Positions 16,345 through 24,881 of a DNA stretch of 37,729 bases are shown here, piece after piece. Position 1 is the stretch's first letter. Every line of letters begins with the position of its first letter. The position numbers and the translations under genes were made by a program. Origin of the DNA: Aphanocapsa sp. GSE-SYN-MK-11-07L (GTDB taxonomy: Bacteria > Cyanobacteriota > Cyanobacteriia > Thermosynechococcales > Thermosynechococcaceae); assembly GCA_019359715.1 (NCBI GenBank), contig JAHHGS010000112.1:1-37729 (forward strand), given 5' to 3'. The notes beneath the pieces are model-generated. The model was not told where the DNA came from, did no database searches, and worked only from the letters and a program-made list of their open reading frames with translations.

Positions 16345-17358
16345 TTGATTGGGGTCAAGTTGATAGACACTCAGAAATTGACGATTTTTCCAACGGCAGC
16401 CGTCAACACGGCGATTAGTGGCGAAGAGTTATGGCAGTGGTGTAGCCAAATTCGCCAGCAGTATTTAGCCTGCAATAGTGCCGACTCGCTTGCTTGGCTA
16501 GAGTTCAACACAGAAATGGCTTATCTGCTAGAAACGGTTGCAGGCTTAGATCGACTCAGCCTCAGGCTACAAACCTATCGACAACTTCCAGAAATTCACC
16601 TGACCAAATCGTTAGCAGAGTTGAACCAACTTTGGCGCGATCGCTGGCAGAAGCGGGTGCCACTGCAATACCTATTAGGAGTAGCGACTTGGCGAAATTT
16701 TCTGCTTCAGGTTTCACCGGCTGTGCTAATTCCACGTCCAGAAACCGAAGAAATCATTGATTTAGCCTTACATTCCATTGCTCAAAATTTAATCGAACAG
16801 CCCCAGCACTGGGCAGATTTGGGCACAGGTTCCGGGGCGATCGCCCTGGGTTTAGCGACCGCGTTTCCTAATGCCACAGTTCATGCGGTTGATTGCAGCC
16901 CTGAAGCATTGGCGATCGCCCAAGCCAATGTTCAGCAATACGGATGCGGTGGTTTGTCAGCACAGAAAGACTTAGAGCAAATTCATTCTGAACGAATTTA
17001 TCTTTATCAAGGGCAATGGTTTAGCCCCCTGTCATTGCTCAAAGGTAAACTAACGGGTGTGGTAGCTAATCCTCCCTACATTCCGACCGAGATGATTTCT
17101 GAACTGCAACCGGAAGTTGCTAACCATGAACCTCATTTGGCTTTAGATGGTGGTCAAGATGGTCTAGAGAGTATTCGAGAAATTATTGCGACTGCTCCAG
17201 ATTATTTAGTTAGCAATGGGTTGTTGTTACTAGAAATTATGATTGGTCAAGCGAGTACGGTTGTGAATTTGCTCCAACAGCAAACTAATTATTGCAATAT
17301 TCAGGTTCACACTGACCTGTCTGGAGTAGAGCGGTTTATCTTGGCTGATCGAGTTTAG
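16345..17358 (+). CDS. prmC: Peptide chain release factor N5-glutamine methyltransferase (HemK)
   Basis: The 337-aa SAM-dependent enzyme methylates the Gln of the GGQ motif in release factors 1 and 2. Signatures are LIPRPETEE (about 128-136), the SAM site DLGTGSGAIALGL (158-170), and ANPPYIP (241-247), whose NPPY is the catalytic motif. A helical N-terminal substrate-binding domain covers about 25-115. No ATG is available: the frame opens right after the TAG of the cytochrome gene, so translation probably begins at the TTG at 16345, with AGGAA about 10 bases upstream. TTGs at 16360 and 16378 are alternatives. It is likely co-transcribed and perhaps re-initiated from the cytochrome gene. Confidence 0.92.
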   Translation: MIGVKLIDTQKLTIFPTAAVNTAISGEELWQWCSQIRQQYLACNSADSLAWLEFNTEMAYLLETVAGLDRLSLRLQTYRQLPEIHLTKSLAELNQLWRDRWQKRVPLQYLLGVATWRNFLLQVSPAVLIPRPETEEIIDLALHSIAQNLIEQPQHWADLGTGSGAIALGLATAFPNATVHAVDCSPEALAIAQANVQQYGCGGLSAQKDLEQIHSERIYLYQGQWFSPLSLLKGKLTGVVANPPYIPTEMISELQPEVANHEPHLALDGGQDGLESIREIIATAPDYLVSNGLLLLEIMIGQASTVVNLLQQQTNYCNIQVHTDLSGVERFILADRV

Positions 17359-17382
17359 GCAAGTATTAGAGAACCAATATTA

Positions 17383-17763
17383 ATGGATATGATTGAAGCC
17401 CTCCGGCAAGATTACCAGCGATTTCCAAAAGACCAAACCTATAGCCTCTATGCTCCAGACGTGTATTTTAAAGACCCGCTTAACCAGTTTCGGGGCTGCG
17501 ATCGCTATCAAAAAATGATCCGGCTAATTGAAACCTGGTTTATTGATGTCCGAATGGATCTAGAAAACATTGAGCAAGTAGATAACTTGATCACAACGCG
17601 CTGGACTTTAAGTTGGCTGGCTCCTGTGCCTTGGCGACCTCAGATTGCAATTTCAGGTCGCAGCGAACTCACCCTCAATGCGGATGGACTGATTGCTTCT
17701 CACATTGACTTTTGGGATTGCTCTCGCTGGAACGTGCTCAAGCAATTGTTTAAGCTGAAGTAG
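17383..17763 (+). CDS. DUF2358 protein (NTF2-like fold)
   Basis: The 126-aa protein shows the cyanobacterial/plastid DUF2358 pattern: a short N-terminal helix (ALRQDYQRFP), the YAPDVYFKDPLNQFRG block, and a beta-rich C-terminal half ending in WDCSRWNVLKQLFK. NTF2-like folds often bind small ligands or act as scaffolds; no catalytic residue can be assigned. It lies 24 bases downstream of prmC on the same strand and may share its transcript. Confidence 0.85.
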   Translation: MDMIEALRQDYQRFPKDQTYSLYAPDVYFKDPLNQFRGCDRYQKMIRLIETWFIDVRMDLENIEQVDNLITTRWTLSWLAPVPWRPQIAISGRSELTLNADGLIASHIDFWDCSRWNVLKQLFKLK

Positions 17764-17769
17764 AAAAAA

Positions 17770-17940
17770 TCAAACCAAACGATTTATTAAAAGGGGTTGG
17801 CTAGGATTACGCTCAATCCGATAAGCAGCTTGATAACTAAAATAACAAACAACTAACAGCAGCAAGTTAACTAGCACTGCCAATAGCAATTGTCCGCTTG
17901 TAAATTCTTTTTCTTCTTTGCGCCACGAGCGGTGAAGCAT
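17770..17940 (-). CDS. 56-aa single-pass membrane protein
   Basis: The ATG at 17940 is preceded by GGGAGG at a 7-base spacing, one of the best ribosome-binding sites in the window, which decides this start over the longer frame to 18012. The product has a charged N terminus (MLHRSWRKEEKEFTSG), one hydrophobic segment (about 17-38, LLLAVLVNLLLLVVCYFSY) and a basic/polar tail. No family is recognised. It is convergent with the DUF2358 gene, 6 bases apart. Confidence 0.68.
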   Translation of the reverse strand: MLHRSWRKEEKEFTSGQLLLAVLVNLLLLVVCYFSYQAAYRIERNPSQPLLINRLV

Positions 17941-18072
17941 AGAGATACCTCCCAGCTGGGCCGAGTTGCAGATTGACCCATAAACCAAACATATCATTCT
18001 GATTTGCGCCAATCAGTCAGAAGGATGACTTTATCTATATTTTGTAACAAAGTTAACTAATCAAGGATTCAA

Positions 18073-18123
18073 GTAAAAATTTTGGGTAGCGCGGGCGAAG
18101 TCCGCGCTACCCAAAATTTTTAC
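18073..18123. repeat. Perfect 22-bp inverted repeat; candidate tRNA-Leu terminator or dispersed palindrome
   Basis: Arms 18073-18094 and 18102-18123 are exactly complementary over 22 bp with a 7-base loop (GCGAAGT). Each outer end is AT-rich (GTAAAAATTTT) and the core is GGGTAGCGCGG. It lies 34 bases downstream of the tRNA-Leu gene on the minus strand, so it could terminate that transcript. The GC core with a short loop also resembles mobile intergenic palindromes of cyanobacteria. Confidence 0.7.
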
Positions 18124-18156
18124 AAGTTCAGAACAACCAGATATGCAATAGGTCAA

Positions 18157-18239
<83 letters not shown>

Positions 18240-18248
18240 AAGCTGGCT

Positions 18249-18314
18249 CAAGGAGGGATTTCTGAGTTATTCAGAATAGCCAAAGATTAGCATAACTCAG
18301 AAACTCCTCTCTTG
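18249..18314. repeat. Long imperfect stem-loop between rnj and tRNA-Leu
   Basis: Perfect 12-bp arms TTTCTGAGTTAT (18259-18270) and ATAACTCAGAAA (18292-18303) enclose a 21-base loop. The stem extends outward through AAGGAG/CTCCT-type pairs with a small bulge. It is just downstream of the rnj stop on the minus strand and about 20 bases upstream of the tRNA. It could be the rnj 3' end/terminator or a processing signal for the tRNA precursor. Confidence 0.55.
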
Positions 18315-18326
18315 ACTCAGATATTA

Positions 18327-20096
18327 CTAAGAAGCTAAACGAGCGGGTTGCCTTTGGCTAACTGGCTTGGCGGTTACTCCAGCCACAACTGTTTCGGTCA
18401 CATTTTGCATCAAGAACAGCAGCGAGGAATTATTCTGCAACTGGCGGCGCAGTAGCTTGACCAGTTCGCGGTCAATTTGCACCTGTAGCCCCGCCCAGTC
18501 CACTTCAATCTCGCCATTGTTGCCAATCGGGCGGGCAAAGCTAGACCAGCGATCGCGCAAAACAGCCTCGATCGTTTCTTGCACCCACTTTTGCCAAACG
18601 GGCCGCTCAATTGGCGTGACAACTCCCCGCAGATGCACCTCTGGCTGAGCCAGCAGTTTACCATCGGAGCCAATTGTGGCAGCAACAGTAACTAAGCCAT
18701 CTTCGGCTAACTGCTGGCGCTCTTGCAGAACGTGGGCTTTGACAATTCCCGCCCGATCCACCAGTTCAATCCCCGACGGAACTTTATCGGACACGCGCAG
18801 CGAGTTTTGGGTCAGCTCCACCACATCGCCATTGTTGATAATCACCATGTTTTCGGCCGGAATGCCCATGCTCTGAGCAGTCTTAGAGTGCTTGATCAGC
18901 ATCCGATGTTCACCGTGTACCGGCAAGAAAAACTTGGGTCGAGTCAGAGCAATCATCAGTTTTTGATCTTCCTGGCAACCATGTCCAGAAACGTGCAGTC
19001 CGGCTTCTCGGCCGTAGACAACATTTGCGCCTTGGATCATCAGCGCGTCAATCATGTTGACAACGGCGATCGTATTGCCGGGAATCGGGTTGGCCGAAAG
19101 CACAACCGTGTCACCCGTTTTAATTTTGATCTTGTTGTGTTCACCTCTGGCAATCCGAGATAGCCCCGACATTGGCTCACCTTGGGAACCTGTGGTTAGG
19201 ATCAACACCTTATTGTCAGGGTAATTGCGAATGGCGTGTAGCGGCTCAAATACGCTATCAGGACACTTGATATAGCCCAAGTTGCGGGCATGGGCAATCA
19301 CGTTCAGCATTGACCGCCCGACCACAGAAACCGTCCGTCCCTGCTTTTGGGCCAGTTCTAAAATCATGTTGACCCGATGCACCGAGGAGGCAAAGGTCGT
19401 GACAATCACCCGCCCCTGAGCTTGATTAAACGCCCGCTCTAGGTTGGGAAACACCGATCGCTCAGAAGGCGTAAAGCCAGGAATTTCTGAGTTAGTCGAG
19501 TCGCTGATCAAACACAATACGCCTTTCTCACCGTGTTCAGCCAGTTTTTGGAGGTCAAAAAACTCACCATCAACGGGGGTGTGATCAATCTTAAAGTCTC
19601 CGGTGTGGATGACCACGCCCAAGGGGGTATGAATCGCCACCGTGAAGCTATCGGCGATCGAGTGGGTGTTGCGAATGTATTCAACCAGAAAGCTGTTGCC
19701 AATCCGGACAATATCACGGGGGCTGACGGTTCTCAGCTCGGTGCGATCGCTGACCCCCGCTTCTTCCAGCTTGCCTTGCAGCAGAGCCATTGCCAACCGA
19801 GGCCCGTAGATGACCGGAATATCAAATTGCTTCAGGTGAAAGGCAATCCCGCCAATGTGATCTTCATGACCGTGGGTGACAATCATGCCTTTAATTTTGT
19901 GGCGATTTTCCCGCAGATAGGTCATGTCTGGGAGAACAATATTCACGCCATGCATCCCGTCGGTTGGGAAAGCTAGCCCCGCATCGAGCAGAATAATTTC
20001 ATCGTCGTACTCGAACACGCAGGTGTTCTTACCAATTTCGTGTAGCCCTCCCAGAGGGATGATTTTTAAAGCAGTAGCCGATCCGTTCTTTGTCAT
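18327..20096 (-). CDS. rnj: Ribonuclease J
   Basis: The 589-aa metallo-beta-lactamase/beta-CASP nuclease degrades and matures RNA by endo- and 5'-to-3' exonucleolytic cleavage. The zinc site THGHEDHIGG is at about 74-83, with the downstream lactamase and beta-CASP motifs (DSTNSE, TTGSQGEP, NPIPGN, SGHGCQED, VHGEHRML) in order, followed by the C-terminal RNase J domain (about 455-560). I chose the ATG at 20096 because AAGGATG precedes it at suitable spacing; an ATG two codons upstream is too close to that site. The order asd-dapA-rnj on one strand is a recognised cyanobacterial cluster. Confidence 0.96.
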   Translation of the reverse strand: MTKNGSATALKIIPLGGLHEIGKNTCVFEYDDEIILLDAGLAFPTDGMHGVNIVLPDMTYLRENRHKIKGMIVTHGHEDHIGGIAFHLKQFDIPVIYGPRLAMALLQGKLEEAGVSDRTELRTVSPRDIVRIGNSFLVEYIRNTHSIADSFTVAIHTPLGVVIHTGDFKIDHTPVDGEFFDLQKLAEHGEKGVLCLISDSTNSEIPGFTPSERSVFPNLERAFNQAQGRVIVTTFASSVHRVNMILELAQKQGRTVSVVGRSMLNVIAHARNLGYIKCPDSVFEPLHAIRNYPDNKVLILTTGSQGEPMSGLSRIARGEHNKIKIKTGDTVVLSANPIPGNTIAVVNMIDALMIQGANVVYGREAGLHVSGHGCQEDQKLMIALTRPKFFLPVHGEHRMLIKHSKTAQSMGIPAENMVIINNGDVVELTQNSLRVSDKVPSGIELVDRAGIVKAHVLQERQQLAEDGLVTVAATIGSDGKLLAQPEVHLRGVVTPIERPVWQKWVQETIEAVLRDRWSSFARPIGNNGEIEVDWAGLQVQIDRELVKLLRRQLQNNSSLLFLMQNVTETVVAGVTAKPVSQRQPARLAS

Positions 20097-20229
20097 AGAC
20101 ATCCTTGCGTGTGGGTTAGAAAAAAATTGTGCCGATTAAATCAGAATTGCTAGAGAAATCGGTAAGAGATAGTCGCCACTCAGCTAGAGAGGTTGATCAG
20201 AAAATCGTGATTTATCAAGTCAGGCGGGG

Positions 20230-21120
20230 TCAGAGCAGAGCAAAATCTTTTAAGCAGGATTGCAGCAGTTGCCTGGTCTGAGCATCGGCTTCAGTCAAAG
20301 GAGGGCGAAATCCGCCTACACTCCAACCCTGGAGGCTCAGTGCGGTTTTGATTGGAATGGGATTAGTCGTCACAAACAAGGTTTTGAATAGTGGAAACAG
20401 TTTGAGATGGAGATTGATCGCCGCTTCAACTTGCCCGGTCAGAAATAATTGAATCATCTGCTGTAGCTGCTGACCAACTAAATGACTGGCGACGCTGACT
20501 ACACCATAACCCCCCACAGACAATAAAGGTAGCGTTAAAGAGTCATCGCCAGAATAAAGCAAAAATTCCGGTGGGGTAAGGCTGCGGATTTGGCTAGCGT
20601 GGTCAAGATTACCACTCGCTTCTTTGATGGCACAAATATTAGAAAGTTCCGCCAAGCGAACCACCGTTTCGGGCAACAGATTTTGCCCAGTCCGGGCAGG
20701 AATATTGTAGAGCATCAGCGGCAGTTCGGGAGCGGCAGCCGCGATCGCCCGAAAGTGCTCATACAGTCCATCTTGAGGTGGCTTGTTGTAATAGGGAACA
20801 ACCAGCAACGCCCCATCTAACCCTAGCTTAGCAGCCTTAGTCGTAGCGGCGATCGCCTCTTGGGTTGAGTTAGACCCTGTACCAGCAATCACCTTGGCTT
20901 TACCAGCTACCGCCTTCTGCACCACCTGAAAGAGCTGAAACTCTTCATCCCAAGACAGGGTGGGCGACTCGCCAGTTGTGCCGCAAACCACCAGCCCATC
21001 TGAACCGTGCTCGGTCAGATGCACCGCTAATTTTTCGGCAACAGCATAGTCAACCGCCCCTTCTGGGGTAAAGGGAGTGATCATGGCTGTAATTACCCGA
21101 CCAAAATCAGTTACACTCAT
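20230..21120 (-). CDS. dapA: 4-hydroxy-tetrahydrodipicolinate synthase
   Basis: The 296-aa enzyme condenses pyruvate with aspartate semialdehyde, the branch step to diaminopimelate and lysine. It shows [10 protein letters not shown] (about 46-55), Y138 and R143 in LYNIPARTG, and the Schiff-base Lys166 in CAIKEASGN. Length and motifs are normal. I prefer the ATG at 21120 (MSVTDFGRV) because homologues begin there; a GTG at 21141 adds 7 residues but sits directly against AAGGAGG, too close to use it. Asd, which makes its substrate, is encoded immediately upstream, and rnj lies downstream. Confidence 0.96.
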   Translation of the reverse strand: MSVTDFGRVITAMITPFTPEGAVDYAVAEKLAVHLTEHGSDGLVVCGTTGESPTLSWDEEFQLFQVVQKAVAGKAKVIAGTGSNSTQEAIAATTKAAKLGLDGALLVVPYYNKPPQDGLYEHFRAIAAAAPELPLMLYNIPARTGQNLLPETVVRLAELSNICAIKEASGNLDHASQIRSLTPPEFLLYSGDDSLTLPLLSVGGYGVVSVASHLVGQQLQQMIQLFLTGQVEAAINLHLKLFPLFKTLFVTTNPIPIKTALSLQGWSVGGFRPPLTEADAQTRQLLQSCLKDFALL

Positions 21121-21173
21121 GCGTTTGGCATTGGTTGCCACCCTCCTTAACTAACGTCAGTAGCGATCTAGAA

Positions 21174-22211
21174 CTAAGCAGAAATCAGACGAGGACGCAG
21201 GAGTTGCTTTGTGACCAGTAGCTCAGCAATCTGAATTGCATTCAGCGCGGCTCCTTTGCGAATTTGGTCTCCGCTTAACCACAGTTCGAGTCCACAATCG
21301 TGAGAAATATCTTGGCGAATCCGCCCCACCAACACGTCGTCTTGCCCACTGGCATCAATCGGCATTGGAAAGTAGTTGGCTTGCCAGTCTTCCACTAGTT
21401 TAACCCCAGGCGCTCGACTGAGCAGTTGCTTGGCTTGCTCGACGGCAAAAGGCTGCTTAAACTCCAAGTTAATCGCTTCTGAATGAGCGCGCAATACGGG
21501 AACCCGCACACAGGTGGCTGTCACTCGCAGGTCGGGAGCATTAAAAATCTTTCGGGTTTCTTGCACCATCTTCATTTCTTCGGTGCAGTAGCCCTGCTGA
21601 TTCAATTCGGAATTGTGGGGAAATAGATTGAAAGCTAACGGATAGGGAAAAATTTCGGTGGTCGGCGATCGCCCGTCTAAAATTTCTTGAGCTTGCACTT
21701 TTACCTCGGCCATCGCCCGCGCCCCGGCCCCGCTGGCCGACTGGTAGGTAGCAGCGACAATTCGCTGCACGGGCTGAACTTGGTGCAGCGGCCAAACCGC
21801 CAAGGCCATTAAAATTGTCGTGCAGTTGGGGTTGGCAATAATCCCCTGATGCTGGGCGATCGCCTCTGGATTCACCTCCGGCACAATCAGCGGCACGTTG
21901 GCATCCATCCGAAAAGCGCTGGAGTTATCAATCACCACCGCATCGGCTGCAACGGCGATTGGGGCCCACTGCTGGGAAATTGAACCACCCGCCGAGGCTA
22001 AAACAAGGTCGATGCCCTGAAAAGAAGCTTCGCTGACTGGCTTCACGGTGAGGGGTTTGCCGGCAAATTCAATCACCTGCCCAGCCGAGCGGGGTGAAGC
22101 CAGCAGGCGTAGCTCTTGCAAAGGAAAATTGCGACTGGCCAGCAGCTCTAATAGCTCAGCCCCAACGGCTCCGGTTGCACCTAAAATGGCAACTCGATAG
22201 GCTTGACCCAA
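21174..22211 (-). CDS. asd: Aspartate-semialdehyde dehydrogenase
   Basis: The 345-aa NADPH-dependent enzyme reduces aspartyl phosphate to aspartate semialdehyde. The nucleotide-binding loop GATGAVG is at 11-17, the catalytic Cys130 in ANPNCTT, and SGAGARAM forms the usual active-site loop. Translation apparently starts at a TTG (22211) with AGAGGA about 8 bases upstream; no ATG lies near the conserved N terminus. The gene precedes dapA by about 50 bases and feeds it directly, so the two are probably one operon. Confidence 0.96.
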   Translation of the reverse strand: MGQAYRVAILGATGAVGAELLELLASRNFPLQELRLLASPRSAGQVIEFAGKPLTVKPVSEASFQGIDLVLASAGGSISQQWAPIAVAADAVVIDNSSAFRMDANVPLIVPEVNPEAIAQHQGIIANPNCTTILMALAVWPLHQVQPVQRIVAATYQSASGAGARAMAEVKVQAQEILDGRSPTTEIFPYPLAFNLFPHNSELNQQGYCTEEMKMVQETRKIFNAPDLRVTATCVRVPVLRAHSEAINLEFKQPFAVEQAKQLLSRAPGVKLVEDWQANYFPMPIDASGQDDVLVGRIRQDISHDCGLELWLSGDQIRKGAALNAIQIAELLVTKQLLRPRLISA

Positions 22212-22299
22212 AATAAAAATCCTCTTATCACGTACTTTTTTTAACCTTCCTTCATCCTACCAAAGGGGCGTTCGGCTCTGCCGTCCCGTAGGGAATCGC

Positions 22300-23244
22300 T
22301 CAACCATTTTTTAGCCAGCCCAGCCCTAAGCTGGTCAGCAGCAACAGCCCGAACCCCAGCCGATACCAAATAAAGACCCAGGTGCTTTTGGTTTTGAGAA
22401 AATTGAGCAGCCAGGCGATCGCCAAGTAAGAAAAAATAAAACTTGAAACAATCCCAACCGCGAGGGCAATCAGATTATCAACGCTGCCAAAGGCCTTTCT
22501 GGCTTGGTAAAGAGTGGCGATCGTTAGGGTCGGGATGCCAAGCAGAAAGGAAAACCGGGCCGCCGTCTGACGCTCTAGCCCTAAAAACAGCGCCGCCGTC
22601 AAGGTCGAGCCAGAGCGAGACGCCCCCGGAAACAGGGCAATCATTTGTCCGAAGCCGACTAGCACCCCATCGCGAATTTGCAGGTCATCAAACCGACGCT
22701 TGCGCCGACCGACTTTCTCAGCCAACCCCAACAGGAGGGACATCGCGATCGACATCACCGCAATCACCAAGACGCTCTCAGGCAGGACATCTTTGAGCAA
22801 AAAACCACCAATTAGGGCCGGCAGTGTCCCGACCGCAATCCCGACCAGCAGCTTCCATTCTTCTCGCTGCCAGGTTTTTTGCTGAAAGGCAGTCCAGGCG
22901 CCAGACAAAATATGCTGGATATCTGACCAAAAGTACATGACCACCGCAACGACACTGCCAAATTGGATCGCATCAACAAAATATTTTTGCCCAACGGTTG
23001 TCCAGCCCAACACCTTGGTAAATACCAGCAGATGGGCAGTGCTGCTAATTGGCAAAAATTCAGTAATCCCCTGGACAATTCCAAGCACAAAGGCTTCAAA
23101 GATTGAACTCAGCAGGCTAGGCTGTTCGGCGGCAGAAACTTGAGCCAAGGGAACAACAGACAAATCATTTCCCCAGCCCGCCCATCGGTCAAAATCAACC
23201 TGCCAAACGCCTGAGAACATCTCTATTCCGTCTATCCAGCTCAT
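22300..23244 (-). CDS. uppP: Undecaprenyl-diphosphatase (BacA type)
   Basis: The 314-aa integral membrane enzyme dephosphorylates undecaprenyl diphosphate to recycle the lipid carrier for peptidoglycan and polysaccharide export. Motif 1 is QGITEFLPISSTAHL (about 58-72, with the catalytic Glu62) and motif 2 is FPGASRSGST (about 203-212). About eight hydrophobic segments follow. The N terminus is about 45 residues longer than in E. coli BacA; I recall such extensions in cyanobacteria. The ATG at 23244 has GAGGAG upstream. It precedes asd by about 90 bases on the same strand. Confidence 0.95.
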   Translation of the reverse strand: MSWIDGIEMFSGVWQVDFDRWAGWGNDLSVVPLAQVSAAEQPSLLSSIFEAFVLGIVQGITEFLPISSTAHLLVFTKVLGWTTVGQKYFVDAIQFGSVVAVVMYFWSDIQHILSGAWTAFQQKTWQREEWKLLVGIAVGTLPALIGGFLLKDVLPESVLVIAVMSIAMSLLLGLAEKVGRRKRRFDDLQIRDGVLVGFGQMIALFPGASRSGSTLTAALFLGLERQTAARFSFLLGIPTLTIATLYQARKAFGSVDNLIALAVGIVSSFIFSYLAIAWLLNFLKTKSTWVFIWYRLGFGLLLLTSLGLGWLKNG

Positions 23245-23349
23245 CTGAAATGATCTCCTCTTGGTCGCTCACCTCTGGAGAGGCTTTCTTAGTTTACAGA
23301 CAGGGAGCAGAAATCCATTAGCTTTGCGATCGCTTTCGTCGAGCCAACA

Positions 23350-23970
23350 TTATTTTGCTGTCAGCGCTTGCGCGGTCATCATGCCCCACAGCCAGTTAAT
23401 CTTGTAGCGCTCTACTACAACTCGCTCAAATCCAGCCGCTTGCAGCAGGGTCTGAACCTGAGCAGCTCGATAAGTCCGAAAATGGGCCCGATTAAACAAA
23501 CGCAGCCAGAAGTCCAGCAGTTGACACGTCCAATAGTCATAGCACCAATCTGTCATCACCAACCGTCCGCCAGGCTTGAGAACACGCTGCATCTCTTGAA
23601 TCGCCTGCTCAGGATCACGAATGTAATGAAAAGCGCTAGTTGAAACTAAAACATCGAAACTGTGGTTGGCAAAGGGCAGGTCGGTGGCGCTGCCTAGTTT
23701 TAACTCAACCGCAGTAGGTAGCTTTTGTCTGGCCAGATTGAGCATTTCAGCTACTGGGTCAAGTCCAACCACCTGAACTTCAGGGGCAATCTGGAGTAGG
23801 GTTTGAATTAGCGTACCAGTGCCGCAACCGAGATCTAATATGCGATCGCCTGGATGCAGATTTAGCCGACTCAGCGTCGCCTGAGTAGTGGCTTGAACGT
23901 AAAACGACCAGCGGCTGTCGTACTGACCCGCCAGCCGAGCATACTCTTGTTTCACTGGATCACTGCTCAT
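23350..23970 (-). CDS. Class I SAM-dependent methyltransferase
   Basis: The protein (206 aa from the ATG at 23970) has the Methyltransf_11-type SAM site ILDLGCGTGTLI near residue 40, the acidic strand end VVGLDPVAEML, and FDVLVSTSAFHYIRDPEQAI with an RVLKPGGRLVMTDW motif. This is the general pattern of UbiE/small-molecule methyltransferases; the substrate cannot be named. A TTG at 23985 with GAGG upstream would add five residues and is a real alternative. It shares a short upstream region with the divergent DUF3120 gene. Confidence 0.9.
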   Translation of the reverse strand: MSSDPVKQEYARLAGQYDSRWSFYVQATTQATLSRLNLHPGDRILDLGCGTGTLIQTLLQIAPEVQVVGLDPVAEMLNLARQKLPTAVELKLGSATDLPFANHSFDVLVSTSAFHYIRDPEQAIQEMQRVLKPGGRLVMTDWCYDYWTCQLLDFWLRLFNRAHFRTYRAAQVQTLLQAAGFERVVVERYKINWLWGMMTAQALTAK

Positions 23971-24022
23971 CGGTTTCGGCGGCAAGATCTGCCCTCAAAA
24001 GAATGCCCCCAGGGGGGATAAC

Positions 24023-24043
24023 AAGTTAAAATTATGATAACTT
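24023..24043. promoter_or_regulatory. Inverted repeat between divergent genes, possible operator
   Basis: AAGTTA (24023-24028) and TAACTT (24038-24043) form a perfect 6-bp inverted repeat with a 9-base spacer, in an AT-rich stretch between the methyltransferase and DUF3120 genes. Spacing fits a dimeric regulator. A separate CCCCC-A-GGGGGG palindrome lies just to its left. No regulator can be named. Confidence 0.35.
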
Positions 24044-24074
24044 AGAGGACATATATACAAAAGTTAATAGTACT

Positions 24075-24821
24075 TTGTCTGCCTACACCCCCCTTTCCCC
24101 GACCGCTGCCTCTGTTGCAGCTCCCGTCCCTCAACAATTTTGGCGAGTTGGTTCCAAAAGAGCCTGGCTAGCCTTGGCTGCGGCCTCATTTCTGGTTTCA
24201 GTGCCCGTTTTTTTCCAAGCGCCTTTGGTACGGGCTTTCCCGTGGTTGAGTTTGGGGTTAACCGCTGGCTGGCTGCTGCTGAGCGGCTGGCTGTTGGCTC
24301 GACCCGCAACTCGGTTCTGGGGAGATTTGCTGCTGGGGTTTAGCGCCTGTTGGCTGGCGGGGTCAATTTACTGGGGCTGGCTGCGCTGGGAGCCACTGCT
24401 GCATTTGCCAGTAGAAGCGATCGCCCTGCCGCTGGCTGTTTGGGGTCTCAAGAAAAACTGGTATCGAGTTGGGATCTTCTTCTATCTGGGATCACTCCTA
24501 GGGACGGCAATTACAGACTGCTATTTTTACTTGGTTGATGTCGTGCCCTACTGGCGGCAACTGATGCAGGTTGATATTGGTGATACCAGCCTGACGATGA
24601 GTATTTTGCAGTCGGCGCTGGCTCAGGTGCAAACGCCTTGGGGTGTCGCTTGGGCAACGGTTTTAGCCCTGTCGTTGCTGGCCAGTGGGTTGTTGCCGCT
24701 GACGTTTACTAAGGTTCGCCTCGCTCATCCCCACGCCCTCCACTGGTGGGGATTTTCTGGAGCCGTCTTGAGCACGATTTTGGTGGACGGCTTATTTTTT
24801 GTCGCCGCCGCAGTTGGCTAA
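24075..24821 (+). CDS. DUF3120 integral membrane protein
   Basis: The 248-aa protein matches the cyanobacterial DUF3120 family: about six to seven hydrophobic segments, the motif WLAGSIYWGWLRWEP near the middle, and YFYLVDVVPYWRQLM in the second half. Function is unknown; it is probably in the cytoplasmic or thylakoid membrane. The only start available is a TTG at 24075, without a clear Shine-Dalgarno. A cupin gene follows 60 bases downstream. Confidence 0.85.
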   Translation: MSAYTPLSPTAASVAAPVPQQFWRVGSKRAWLALAAASFLVSVPVFFQAPLVRAFPWLSLGLTAGWLLLSGWLLARPATRFWGDLLLGFSACWLAGSIYWGWLRWEPLLHLPVEAIALPLAVWGLKKNWYRVGIFFYLGSLLGTAITDCYFYLVDVVPYWRQLMQVDIGDTSLTMSILQSALAQVQTPWGVAWATVLALSLLASGLLPLTFTKVRLAHPHALHWWGFSGAVLSTILVDGLFFVAAAVG

Positions 24822-24881
24822 TTTGGCTGTTTGGGGCCCAAATACCCCAGAATAAGTAGCGTAGCTAATCCGTTTGCCTCT

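Noticed and set aside
23970-24000. Methyltransferase and DUF3120 as one operon
   Set aside because: They are divergent, not co-directional.
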